Both the position numbers and the translations under genes were made by a program. 32,917 nucleotides of DNA from Elysia marginata (lineage: Eukaryota > Mollusca > Gastropoda > Plakobranchidae): contig BMAT01010028.1 of assembly GCA_019649035.1 (NCBI GenBank), positions 75,995-108,911 on the forward strand, in the 5' to 3' direction. Within the stretch, counting starts at the first letter, position 1. Every line of letters starts with the position of its first letter. Of this stretch, positions 20,262 to 29,692 are shown piece by piece. The notes under the pieces are model-generated. The model saw only the letters and a list, made by a program, of their open reading frames with translations. It ran no database searches and was not told the DNA's origin.

Positions 20262-21230
20262 TGCACCAAGAGTTTTCATCAATATCTTAACTTATATTTT
20301 ATATCATTGTCTTCACCAATAGTCTCCATTATTGTCTTTACCAATTGTCTACATCATTATCTTCACCAACATTTCCCACTATTATCTTCACCAACATTTC
20401 CCACTATTATCTTCACCAATATTTCCCACTATTATCTTCACCAATAGTCTCCATCATTATTTTCACCAATAGTTCCCATCATTGTCTTCACCGATAACTT
20501 TCATCATTATCTCCACCTATAGCGTTCATCATTATCTTCACCAAAAATATTTTCATCATCGTCACCAATAGTCTCCATCATTATATTTCACCAATAGTTC
20601 CCATCATTATCTTCACCAATAGTCTCCATCATTGTCTTCACCGATAACTTTCATCATTATCTCCACCTATAGCTTTCATCATTATCTTCACCAAGAATAT
20701 ATTCATCATTATCTTCACCAATAGTCTACATCATTGTCGTCAGCAATAGTCTCCATCATTATCTCCACCGATAGTCTCTACCATTATCTTTAGCAATACT
20801 CTCTATCACTGTCTTCACCATAATTATAGTCTCCATCATCATCTTCACCAATAGTCTACATCATTATCTTCTCCAAGAATATTTTCATCATCTTCTTCAC
20901 AAATAGTCTCCATCATCATCTTCATCAAAAATATTTTCATCATTATTTTCACCAATAGTTCCCATCATTATCTTCACCAATAGTCTCCATCGTTATCTCC
21001 ACCAAATAGCTTTCATCATTATTTTTACCAATAGTTCCCACTATTATCTTCATCAATAGTCTCTACCATTATCTTCACCAAGAATTTTTTCATCATTATC
21101 TTCACCAATAGTCTCTACCATCATCTTCACCAATAGTTCCCACTATCATCTTCACCAATAGTCTCTACCATTATCTTCACCAAGAATATTTTCATCATTA
21201 TCTTCACCAGTAGTTTCCATCATTATCTTT
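20262..21230. repeat. 25-bp minisatellite, about 38 copies
   Basis: The unit is CCATCATTATCTTCACCAAT followed by AGTCT, with an exact 25-bp period where measured (20601 to 20626). Variants such as AGTTCC, GATAACTTT and AAGAATATTTT at the end of the unit recur in patterns, for example the neighbouring GATAACTTTC and CTATAGC units twice (about 20490-20525 and 20640-20675), so multi-unit blocks were copied. The period is not a multiple of three and no gene is implied. Confidence 0.92.
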
Positions 21231-21950
21231 AAAATAGTTACATAAAAATGAAACAAGATCGACTTAAGTTCCAACATGAGTCTGTAAAGAAAACTCTTTC
21301 CACGAGTGCTGAATTTCTTATATACATTCAGATATCCCAAGAATTAATTTTTCATGAAAAAGGGCGTAAAGCAACAATGGAATAGAAGGGTGCGATCTGC
21401 CAATAAAAGAAATTATTTTTTGCGTTAAAACGAAACAGCCGGAGGGCGTATTTTTTGGATTTGAGAAAAAAAAATCAGTACACGGACAATTAGTTTGCAT
21501 TGAAAATGCATGCTAATTATTGAGGCAAGGAATGCCTTGAGGGTAAAGCAATGCGAGTGTCAAAAGGAAACGCTAAGGAAAATAATGACGACGGTCATCT
21601 TGACCCTCAAGTCCGTGATCTTCGCTCCTTTCAAAAACAGTAATTCACATTTATATAACATATTTTTCTTACCCTTATTAACCGCCGATGNNCCCCCCTC
21701 CGCCCGCCAACCGAATCTTTTTTTCTTCTTCTTTCTCTCGCTGAAATCTAAACACGTTCATATTTTGCAGTAAAATCTGCAAGAAAGCCAAACTAAGGGC
21801 ATATTGCCTCTTTTGTTAATTGGGATAGTGTTCGTAAAGTTGTGTTTAAATAGACTCATCTCATTGAATGTAGCCGATGTCTAGTGGTATAAAAAAAAAT
21901 ATGGGTTATAGTCTTCAACCGCAAAAGGCAGTCTCAAGATTTTACATATT
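21231..21950. other. No gene recognised; two undetermined bases
   Basis: Bases 21691-21692 are N, followed by a C-rich stretch, which points to an assembly or polishing gap. No coding resemblance in the short frames around it. Confidence 0.6.
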
Positions 21951-22219
21951 TCCCCCAGGAGGCCAATACACACCCAAGCAAATTCAACTCATATTTCAGA
22001 GCTTTACAGCACGGCTGCCTATTAGGCGCTCAAATACTGGCATTCTACAAATTCCAAGCACTGCCTTTAGCCAGGTACCCATTTTACAGGTGGGTGGACT
22101 GGGGAAAGTGTGGATATATTGCTTCCCTAAGGCAGTTACAACATGTGTCGTGGTTTGGAATCGAACCCGCGACCGCCGGATCACAAGTCCGACACGCTAA
22201 CCACTGAGCCACGCTGCTC
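21951..22219 (-). mobile_element. SINE family B, copy 1 (minus orientation)
   Basis: Read on the minus strand the head has GTGGCTCAGTGGTTAGCG (box A-like) and GGTTCGATTCC (box B), then a CORE-like segment ending CCTGTAAAATGGGTACC, GGCTAAAGGCAGTGCTT, and the tail ATATGAGTTGAATTTGCTTG and GTGTGTATTGG. The head and core resemble family A, but the second half differs, so A and B share a 5' part. The frames on both strands over it are not genes. Confidence 0.87.
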
Positions 22220-22476
22220 CACTGGTAGACATTCAGTTTCGGGGTTTGAGCCCCTGGTTTTGTAGGTCGACGTTGAGTCCTTGAGAAAGGCTATTTACAC
22301 TCATTCTATTCGCCGTAATCAGGCTTAAAATGAGTGCCCGGCTATAGGCAGTAAAAGAACATGTGAGTAGGCTAGAGTGGGGCGATTTGATTACAATTCC
22401 TTTGAGTTAAAAAAAAATACTCTAAAACCCTGTCATACAACCCAGCTGAAGCGCTTAGAACATGAGTGGATTATCC
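22220..22476 (+). mobile_element. SINE family C, copy 1, 5' part (interrupted)
   Basis: Starts inside a decayed head (GGGGTTTGAGCCC as box B relic), then TAGGTCGACGTTGAGTCC, TTGAGAAAGGCTATTTACAC, GTGCCCGGCTATAGGCAG and AAGCGCTTAGAACATGAGTG, matching the copy at 22937. It breaks off after GTGGAT at about 22472; its last part reappears at 22815-22853 behind an inserted SINE B. Confidence 0.82.
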
Positions 22477-22481
22477 TAGTA

Positions 22482-22753
22482 GTGGCCCAGTGGTTAGCGC
22501 GTCGGACTCGTGATCAAGCGGTTGAGGGTTTGATCCCAGCCACAACTAATGTTGTATTGCTTTACTACAGCGATTTATTCAGACTTTTCTCAGTCCATCC
22601 ACCTGTAAAAGTGGTAGCTGGCTAAAGGCAGTGCTTCAAATTTGTGGAATGTTAGTATCTCAGCCCTTGGCAGGCTGCCGTACTATATAATGATTCGAAA
22701 TATGAGTTGAATTTACTTTGGTGTGTATTGGTCTGCTTGGGGGGGGGGGGGGG
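22482..22753 (+). mobile_element. SINE family B, copy 2, inserted in SINE C
   Basis: The head has GTGGCCCAGTGGTTAGCGCG, GTCGGACTCGTGATC and a box B relic GGTTTGATCCC. Core CCACCTGTAAAAGTGG, then TAGCTGGCTAAAGGCAGTGC and the tail ATATGAGTTGAATTTAC and GGTGTGTATTGG, ending in a run of 15 G (22739-22753). Orientation is opposite to the copy at 21951. Confidence 0.85.
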
Positions 22754-22814
22754 TAAAGACTTGAGACTGCCGTCGGCGGTAGAATACCATAACCATAGCT
22801 TATTATTTAATTAA

Positions 22815-22853
22815 TCTACACGCCATATAAAAACTCTCTTTACTTTTACTTTG
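22815..22853 (+). mobile_element. SINE family C, copy 1, 3' end
   Basis: CGCCATATAAAAACTCTCTT and TACTTTTACT correspond to the CGCTATACAAATACGCTCTT and TACTTTTACT tail of the intact C copy. It is read as the 3' end of the interrupted element. Confidence 0.6.
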
Positions 22854-22936
22854 ATAGTGCTCAGCATGTAAGGGTTAAACCAGTTTAAAGAGTCGCCCCT
22901 CTCATAAACGACTCGGTCGGATATGTTCTGGCATAG

Positions 22937-23266
22937 TGTGGCGTCGTGGTCTAGTGCTATAGGCTCGGCTTCTGGACCGAGAGGTCCGGGGTTCGAGCCC
23001 TGTTTTCGGCAGGTCGACGTTTAGTCCTTGAGAAAGGCTATTTACACACATTTCTTCGCCTCACTCATGCGTTAAACTAGTACCCGACTATAGGCAGCGA
23101 AAGATCTTGTCAGAATGCTAGAGCGATGCGCTTGACTAGCTGCTCCTCGGTGAGTTCAGAAGGTACTTTGGTTGGGAATGGCCTGTCGGGGAACCCATGT
23201 AAAGCGCTTAGAACACAGTAATGGATAAGCGCTATACAAATACGCTCTTTACTTTTACTCTTTACT
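22937..23266 (+). mobile_element. SINE family C, copy 2, full length
   Basis: tRNA-like head (22937-23009) with CGTGGTCTAGTGCTATAGGC (box A-like), a CTCGG/CCGAG anticodon-type stem and box B GGTTCGAGCCC. The body has GGTCGACGTTTAGTCC, TTGAGAAAGGCTATTTACAC and ACTATAGGCAGCGAAAG; the end has GTAAAGCGCTTAGAACAC and AAGCGCTATACAAATAC. The GCGCTATA-AAAT ending is, from memory, shared by many animal SINEs and their partner LINEs. The last bases, CTTTACTTTTACTCTTTAC, are a short repeat that may be the end of the element. Confidence 0.87.
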
Positions 23267-23449
23267 GGCATCTATTGACAACAAGATCTAGCTATAAAAG
23301 AATAGACATTTTAAATGGTTTTTTTTTTTTTTTTTGCAATTCACGATTGCGCGCTTTTCAAATAATGCAGTAATTTTTTCAATGAACTCGAAAGAATGAA
23401 GCAACTTTTAACCTCTAATAAGAAAGAGCTAAAAGAGAATAGTACAATG
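23267..23449. other. No gene seen; poly(T) run
   Basis: Holds a run of T at about 23319-23335; otherwise no recognisable content. Confidence 0.5.
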
Positions 23450-24060
23450 GATGGAGGAGAAGATGTATGACAAGAGAGAAAAGGAAAAAGATAGAGATAA
23501 AGAGATAGAGAGATAGAGGACAAGAGTAAAATTTGGAGATAGAGATAGAGAGATAAAGATAGCGAAAGTGAGATAAAGATAGAGAAATAGAGATAAATAG
23601 AGATGGAGAGATAAAGATTGCGATAGAGAGATAAAGATAGATAGATAGAGATAAATAGAGATGGAGAGATAAAGATTCCGATAGAGAGATATAGATAGAT
23701 AGATAGATAGAGATAAATAGAGATAGAGGCAGAGAGAGATAGAGAGAGAGCGAGAGAAAGAGAAAGATAGAGAGAAAGCGAAAGAGAGAGAGAAAGAAAG
23801 AGAGAGAAAAAGAGGGAGAGAAAAAGAGAGAGATTGAGAGAGAAAGAGAGAGATAGAGAGAAAAAGAGAGAGGGAGAGAGATGAAGAAAGAGAGAGAGAG
23901 AGGTAGAGCGAGGGAAAATGAAAAAGATAGAGAGAGAAAGAGAGAGAAGGAGAGAGAGCGATAGAGAGAGAAAGAGTGAGGGTAAGACATAAAGAGAGAT
24001 AGAGATGGAGCGGATGAGAGATGTAGAGAGAGAAAGAAAGTGAGTGAAAGAGAGAGATTA
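23450..24060. repeat. Long GA/GATA purine tract
   Basis: About 600 bases of GAGATA and GAGA repeats. In the left half an about 60-bp block (GATAGAGATAAATAGAGATG, GAGAGATAAAGATT) is repeated at about 23590 and 23650. The two long Ser/Leu-rich frames on the minus strand are repeat artefacts. Confidence 0.93.
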
Positions 24061-24757
24061 ATAGAGACACAATAAAAGACCAAAACGATTCATCGAGAAA
24101 ACGGACAGAAAAATATCATCCGCTCAAACTCGACGAAGAGGCGTAAGGAGTGCACACCTTAACCCATAAATCAAGCCCCAAATCGAATCAAATGCTCTTG
24201 ATAAAAAATTTATTGAGAGAGAAAACCCTCGGGCAACGTAACCGACAAACGGCGTGATACTCAGAACGTGAGTCCCAAGAAACGTGACGTGTGTATGTGT
24301 GTGTGTGTGACCTCAAAGCACCTAGAGTAACTTCTGCTGTGAAAAGGATTTTAGATAAAAGAATGAAATACAAAGTTATAATTAATGCACGATTAATCTA
24401 GTCGGCACGTCCTTTTTCTCGTCCTCGTCCAAAAGAGATTCACGAATTTTTATTCCTTTAGCTTTTCGTTCTGAGGTACAGAGAGGTCAGTTTTTATTCC
24501 GTCTTGTCAAGGGCACTTGCGAAGTAGTTTATAATAAATCTGAACTATTTATAGGTAACCGGAAGTGTTTCTTGAAAACTTCAATCCAAACCGTTTGATT
24601 TTCTTTTCATGTTGTGAGATTTACTTTGAGAGAAATTTGGTCTTTGAGGTTGATGTTTTTTAAAGGTCGTGGGAAACAAAGTATTGAATGTGCATCTTTT
24701 TTTCCCTACATTTTCCTTTAATGCGTTTCATGTCAATCAACTTTTATTTTGTTCATG

Positions 24758-24758
<1 letters not shown>
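24061..24758. other. No gene seen; short (GT)n
   Basis: Contains a short GT repeat at about 24290-24310; no coding resemblance. Confidence 0.5.
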
Positions 24759-24797
<39 letters not shown>

Positions 24798-24945
24798 AAG
24801 CGAAAGACATAAAGCGAAAGACAGAGTGAGGCAGAGACATACAGACAGAGAAATATCATAGAGAGAAATAACGAGAAAGTAGAGAAAGACAGAGAGAGAC
24901 AGACTGAGATAGAAGGGATAGAGAGAGGGAGAGAGGTTTTGAAAA
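24759..24945. repeat. (GA)n and GACA-type purine tract
   Basis: A pure GA run (24760-24793) is followed by CATAAAGCGAAAGA duplicated directly and by imperfect GAGACA repeats. Confidence 0.92.
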
Positions 24946-25264
24946 GAACAGCCTTCATAATACCACCGGAAAAAAAATTCTAAAAAAGGAGAATATTAAA
25001 AATATATGAATTCGAAGTTTTTAAAATGGGATCATTCCTGTTAGAATTACATACTTATGTTAGTCCAAGATTTTTTTTTCTTTTAATCAAAATCAACAGT
25101 ATGCCTTCTTTATCTTTACGTTTGTCGGATTTGTGTCACAGTCAAACTAACAGGACTGCTTTCGGCAACCCGTTTCTTTTGTTTGAACTAGCGTGGTTAT
25201 CCCAAAGGTGCTAATATTTCTATTTTTATTTTATGAGGGTTAACTGAGTCATTTTGAGTGTTGA
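24946..25264. other. No gene or repeat recognised
   Basis: AT-rich sequence; the short + frame here has no domain resemblance. Confidence 0.45.
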
Positions 25265-25266
25265 GG

Positions 25267-25326
25267 GTCTTTGCGTCACAACCGTCCTGGGGGTACCCCC
25301 AGCGGGCATTAAGTCTGACGCAAGAC
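25267..25326. repeat. Compact hairpin with 16-bp perfect palindrome
   Basis: CTGGGGGTACCCCCAG (25287-25302) is a perfect palindrome. It is bracketed by TTGCGTCA (25271-25278) and TGACGCAA (25316-25323), an inverted pair that extends to GTCTTTGCGTCA against TGACGCAAGAC with one unpaired T. The nested arrangement could fold as a cruciform. Its role is unknown. Confidence 0.7.
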
Positions 25327-25886
25327 AATGATGCTGATGAATTCAATAAAACTACCCTTGGTCAATGTCCACGAAAAAGTTTTATTAGCTCCAAATCAGT
25401 TTCTCGTGTACCGTTCTTTTTCTTCTCTATTTTACTTTTTTTTTTCGAATTCTTTTGTATTGTTTTTGTGTGTGTGTGTGTAAAAAAGCACCCATTATTA
25501 TGATTATAATATTTTAGGACAATTTAGTATTTTGTTGGTATTTTGTATTGATATCATTACTTTGCGCAGTAAACTGCCATTCATTGCTCTGGTATATACT
25601 TGAATGTGGTTCATCAAACGCAAACGGATGCTCGTAGTATTATGTAGAAAAAATCACGAAATTATGCAGACATCAAATTGAACTTATCATAAAAAAAACC
25701 AAGTTTTTTTTTTTTTGCTTCTTTACTTTTGAAACCATACACAAATTTATGCTTCGAATACCCAACAGCTGGTGCTTATGGGAAGAAATGACATGGAGAA
25801 GACCGACCAAAACAACAACAACAACAACAACAAAACTACGCAGTAATTACTAGATTTTTATACGGGGCGAATTTTTTTTTTCTTCT
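25327..25886. other. No gene seen; short (AAC)n
   Basis: An AAC run lies at 25809-25833 and a short GT run near 25469-25482. Nothing else recognised. Confidence 0.5.
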
Positions 25887-26212
25887 CCCTTGCCCAGCAC
25901 TGGCTCTGTGGCCTAGCGGTAAGACACTCGCTCAGAGGTCGTGAGGTACGGGTCCGATCCCCGGCCGAGTCAAACCAAGGACTTTAAAATCGGTATTAGC
26001 AGCTGATCCGCCTGGTGTCTGGCATTATGGATATAGTGCTAAGTTTGGTCGGCCCGTTGTCAGCAGAATGTGACTTGGTGTAGTGTATGCAAGCGCTCCT
26101 TACATCACAGTGTGGCAGCACGCTTTCAATTGTACCAAGCGCCGTCTCTGATATAACCTTGTAGTTGAAAAGAGACGTTAAAATTCAAACAACCAACCAA
26201 CCCTTGCCAAGC
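25887..26212 (+). mobile_element. SINE family D, copy 3, with 12-bp target-site duplication
   Basis: The head starts at 25902 with CTCTGTGGCCTAGCGGTAAG and box B-like GGTCCGATCCC. The body matches the copies at 14592 and 16748 throughout, and the tail ends GACGTTAAAATTCAAACAAC and CAACCAACC. CCCTTGCCCAGC (25887-25898) and CCCTTGCCAAGC (26201-26212) differ at one site and are the target-site duplication. Confidence 0.93.
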
Positions 26213-26716
26213 GATTGAACTTTGATGTGTATGCTTTTCAGATGGTAAGAGGTCTGATTTGTTTTAAAAGTATGAATTAGTTGAATTTGGAGAAATTACT
26301 TTACACTTTTTGGAAAAAGATCGGAAAAAGATCGTAGGCGGAGGAATAAACACAAATAAAAATCATTAAAACCATGTGGAAAGATATTTAAACGTTTGTT
26401 AATATAAACTATATAAAGGATGAAAAAAACATAGACTTTCCAAAGGCATTTTCTCAAACAACGAATTCTGACTTTCGACTTATTCACCTTGCTAGTTATG
26501 AAACTATTAATTATTATGTTTGTCTTGAAGAATTCTTCCATCTATAGTTAAAAGAATTATATGTAAAGGCCAATGAAACATTCTTGATGCTGCTAAAAAA
26601 AGGTATAAAGAGTACCAATCACAACTATGCGAACTATTTGAACCGAATCCAGTTATTTAGACAACGATCAATTTTTGAGTTGTCTGTACACGTACAAAGT
26701 CTTAGGCAGTATAAAA
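26213..26716. other. No gene or repeat recognised
   Basis: AT-rich sequence without recognisable content. Confidence 0.5.
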
Positions 26717-26770
26717 CACGCACACACATACACACACAACTCCCCCCCACACACACACACACACTCACAC
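26717..26770. repeat. (CA)n microsatellite
   Basis: CA repeats with a CTCCCCCC interruption. Thr/His-rich frames across it are not genes. Confidence 0.92.
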
Positions 26771-27535
26771 AGAATCAGACTTGTTCAAGAACCAGCTAAG
26801 GAATTCTCAAGACTTCTGTTGACACGCACCGGAAGTAGAAACCTTAATTGGCCTGCGCGAATCGGCTTCTCTCTTCTCCCCCCCCCCCCAACCCCGACCC
26901 TCCCGTCCCGTCCCTGTTCTCCATACGCCTCCTCTCTTTTTTCTTTTATTTCGGTACTTTTATTCAGTGCATTAAAAACTGTTTTCTACTATTATTTTAG
27001 TGTTCTTAAGTACCTCAATGACGCACAAAGATTGATTGCTGTTGAAATTTTCTTGGCTTTTTTTTTTTAGAGGAGATTAGTTTTTGTAACCTAAAAATAA
27101 TATTGTCACGTGCGAACCCAAATCTATACAATTTAGTATTTTTTTCTCTTTTTTTTTCAACCTTGTCTGATGTTGCAATTTTAATATAGCTAAATCGGAA
27201 CGTGGCAGCTTTTTTTAGTTGTAAATTTCAAAAGCTGCTTCTAGTTAATTCATAAGGGATTTTAAATTTTTTAAAAAGTATCAGTAATACCAAAAAAGAT
27301 CGCAGGCAAACAAATAATGTTGTTAAACTACGAATACGTAAAAGTTGCATAATTATGAGAGGTTCTGTCCGATTAAGAAATGTTAGGAAGAAAATTAATA
27401 TTATTGATATTTCTAACGTTTTTATAAGTTCCTGCGTTCTATTAGGGTTGAAGAATTATGACATTGTGTTTGATAATTATATAAGAATGATCGAAAAGAC
27501 CAATATTTTGTGTAAATTGCAAGCTTTTCTCCATA
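26771..27535. other. No gene seen; poly(C) run
   Basis: A run of C lies at about 26878-26889 with C/T-rich sequence after it. The short frames at 26675-27070 and 27355-27567 have no recognisable domain; the second runs into the 34-bp array. Confidence 0.5.
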
Positions 27536-28141
27536 GTGAGATCCATACCAGCGAGGTGGTTCTATAATCGTGAGATCGATACCAGCGAGATGGTTCTTTA
27601 ATCGTGAGATCGATACCAGCGAGGTGGTTCTATAATCGTGAGATCGATACCAGCGAGATGGTTCTATAATCGTGAGATCGATACCAGCGAGATGGTTCTA
27701 CCGTCGCGACATCGATACCAGCGAGATGGATCTATAATAGTGACATCGATACCAGCGAGATGGATCTATAATCGTGACATCGATACCAGCGAGATGGTTC
27801 TATAATCGTGAGATCGATACCAGCGAGATGGTTCTACCATCGAGATATCGATACCAGCGAGATGGTTCTACCATCGAGACATCGATACCAGCGAGATGGT
27901 TCTATAATAGTGAGATCGATACCAGCGAGATGGTTCTATAATCGTGAGATCGTTACCAGCCAGATGGATCTATAATCGTGAGATCGTTACCAGCCAGATG
28001 GATCTATAATCGTGATATCGATACCAGCCAGATGGTTCTATAATAGTGAGATCCATACCAGCGAGATGGCTTTATAAGAGTGAGATCGATACCAGCGAGA
28101 TGGCTTTATAATCGTGAGATCGATACCAGCGAGATGGCTCT
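27536..28141. repeat. 34-bp minisatellite, about 18 copies
   Basis: The unit is GTGAGATCGATACCAGCGAG followed by ATGGTTCTATAATC, 34 bp. Variant units (ACCATCGAGATATC, GTTACCAGCCAGATGGATC) occur next to each other in pairs, which shows local multi-unit duplication. There are no unique spacers between units, so it is not a CRISPR array. Each unit carries one ATCGAT palindrome. Confidence 0.94.
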
Positions 28142-28224
28142 CCATAAAAGACAAAAAGTCAGATACACCTAAATAGCTACATCTTGACACCCGTAAATAT
28201 CTAATTTATGTCTATTTGTCTAGT

Positions 28225-28530
28225 ATTCTGTCCTAATGAGTCGTAAATCGAATGGCCTGATTTTGAAATATAGGCTTCTAAAGTTTCGGGGGTGTTCAAA
28301 AGTCAAATTTTTTTTATTTAAGATTGTCAAGCTAAAACCATTTCTAAACAGTTTTTACACCTAATTCATGTTGAAATTTCCTGTTTTATGTGTTTAATTT
28401 TAAATTGTATGGTTGCTAAGGCTCCAATACCTTTATAGTCGTCTAAACTTTAAATGCCATTTTCTCTCACTTTCTAAAATTTTACATGTCCACTCTGTTG
28501 ACTTCAAACGGCTATACCTTTATACAGAAG
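28225..28530 (+). repeat. Repeat family G, copy 2
   Basis: Plus-orientation partner of 17605-17915, with the same ordered blocks: AATGAGTCGTAAATCGAA, ACACCTAATTCATGTTG, TATGGTTGCTAAGGC, TAGTCGTCTAAACTTTAAATG and AAATTTTACATGTCC. No tRNA-like boxes, terminal repeats or coding frame were found, so its class is open. Confidence 0.72.
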
Positions 28531-29151
28531 CTTGAATTCATGGAAACGTTGCCAAAAGGTTTGAATCGCTTTGCACTGCACTGTGGTGTGAAAACCTGCA
28601 TAAAAAAACCCACGAACGCGTGCAATCTCGTCTTTTGTATGCTAGAATAACAACAAACAGAACAATTTCAGTGCATCATGGATATCATTTGGGTTTTATC
28701 CAATGGTTGCCATCGATCGTGCACTCGACAAGGGCCTTGAAGACAAAAGAACTGCCAGTTCATCTTCAGTGCATACAAACTCAATTATTTATAGCAAAAC
28801 GTTTCTTTTTCACCTTTAAACTACGCCTGTAGGATTCACCAGAGAAAATTGCTGATCAGAAAAATAAAAAAATTAAAGGAGAGGAATTAGTATTATTATT
28901 ATAGTGATTGGTTTGAACGGGTTGTACAATTATTATTTCTTTTTCTTTCAACCTTTCTAGCAGGGATGAGTTTTTTTATCTAAATATTTTATTTGTATGC
29001 CGAGTAGTATTTTGATAAATAGCAAATTTTCAAGAGTGTTAGAATTTTTCTAGGCAAAGCTGATTATGAACGTCTATGGAATAAAAAAACTGAGAAAGGG
29101 ATATATAGTGACAGAGCAAAGACGTATAGAAAAAAGAAAGACTAAAATACA
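28531..29151. other. No gene or repeat recognised
   Basis: AT-rich sequence; the short + frame at 28620-28832 has no domain resemblance. Confidence 0.5.
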
Positions 29152-29392
29152 GTGGGAATGTGAGTGATAGAGAGATAGAGTGGGAGAGAGAGTAATAAAC
29201 AGATAGTGCTAGAGAGATAGAGAGAGAAAGAAAGAGAGAGAGCGAGAGAGAGTAATAGACAGATAGTGCTAGAGAGATAGAGTGGGAAAGAGAGGGAAGA
29301 GATCGTGATAGAGAAATAGAGTGGGGAGAGTAATAAACAGATATTGCTAGAGAGATAGAGAGAAAGAAAGAGAGAGAGAGCGTGAGAGAATC
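29152..29392. repeat. GA/GATA tract with longer-period units
   Basis: A CAGATAGTGCTAGAGAGATA block recurs at 29200, 29260 and 29338, so larger units of about 60 and 78 bases are embedded in the purine repeat. Confidence 0.88.
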
Positions 29393-29509
29393 TCAGAAAG
29401 ATTTCTTTAGAGCTAATGATCTTTATAAAACGCTAAATTTGCTCACATACATTTTTTTCACTATTATAAACTCATAACGGCCTTGCCTTGCTCTATAAAT
29501 TAATAATAC

Positions 29510-29692
29510 ATTTAAGGAGCGTAGAGGCGACATGGTTTACGCTATGTTTCTCTAAGTGGCAAGGCGGTGGGTGCCGAAGCATCTATAAGTCGAAAGTTTG
29601 AATCATACTAAAGGCAGACATTTCGGGCATTGCCACTAGAAAGCCTACATATATCCACTGCTAAGTTCATACCTTTGGAATCTTTCAATCCA
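29510..29692 (+). repeat. Repeat family H, single plus-strand arm
   Basis: TAAGGAGCGTAGAGGCGACA, GCTATGTTTCTCTAAGTGGC, AAGGCGGTGGGTGCCGAAGC, ATCTATAAGTCGAAAG, AGGCAGACATTTCGGGC, TTCATACCTTTGGAATCTTT match the right arm at 31792-31965. CAAGGCGGTGGG and AGTTTGAATCA sit about where box A and box B would be, so a decayed tRNA-like SINE is one reading. Confidence 0.78.

Noticed and set aside
23415..24083. 222-codon Ser/Leu-rich protein on the minus strand
   Set aside because: It is a translation of the GA/GATA tract; a second frame is equally open.
27536..28141. CRISPR array
   Set aside because: Units are contiguous with no unique spacers, and the context is a eukaryotic genome.
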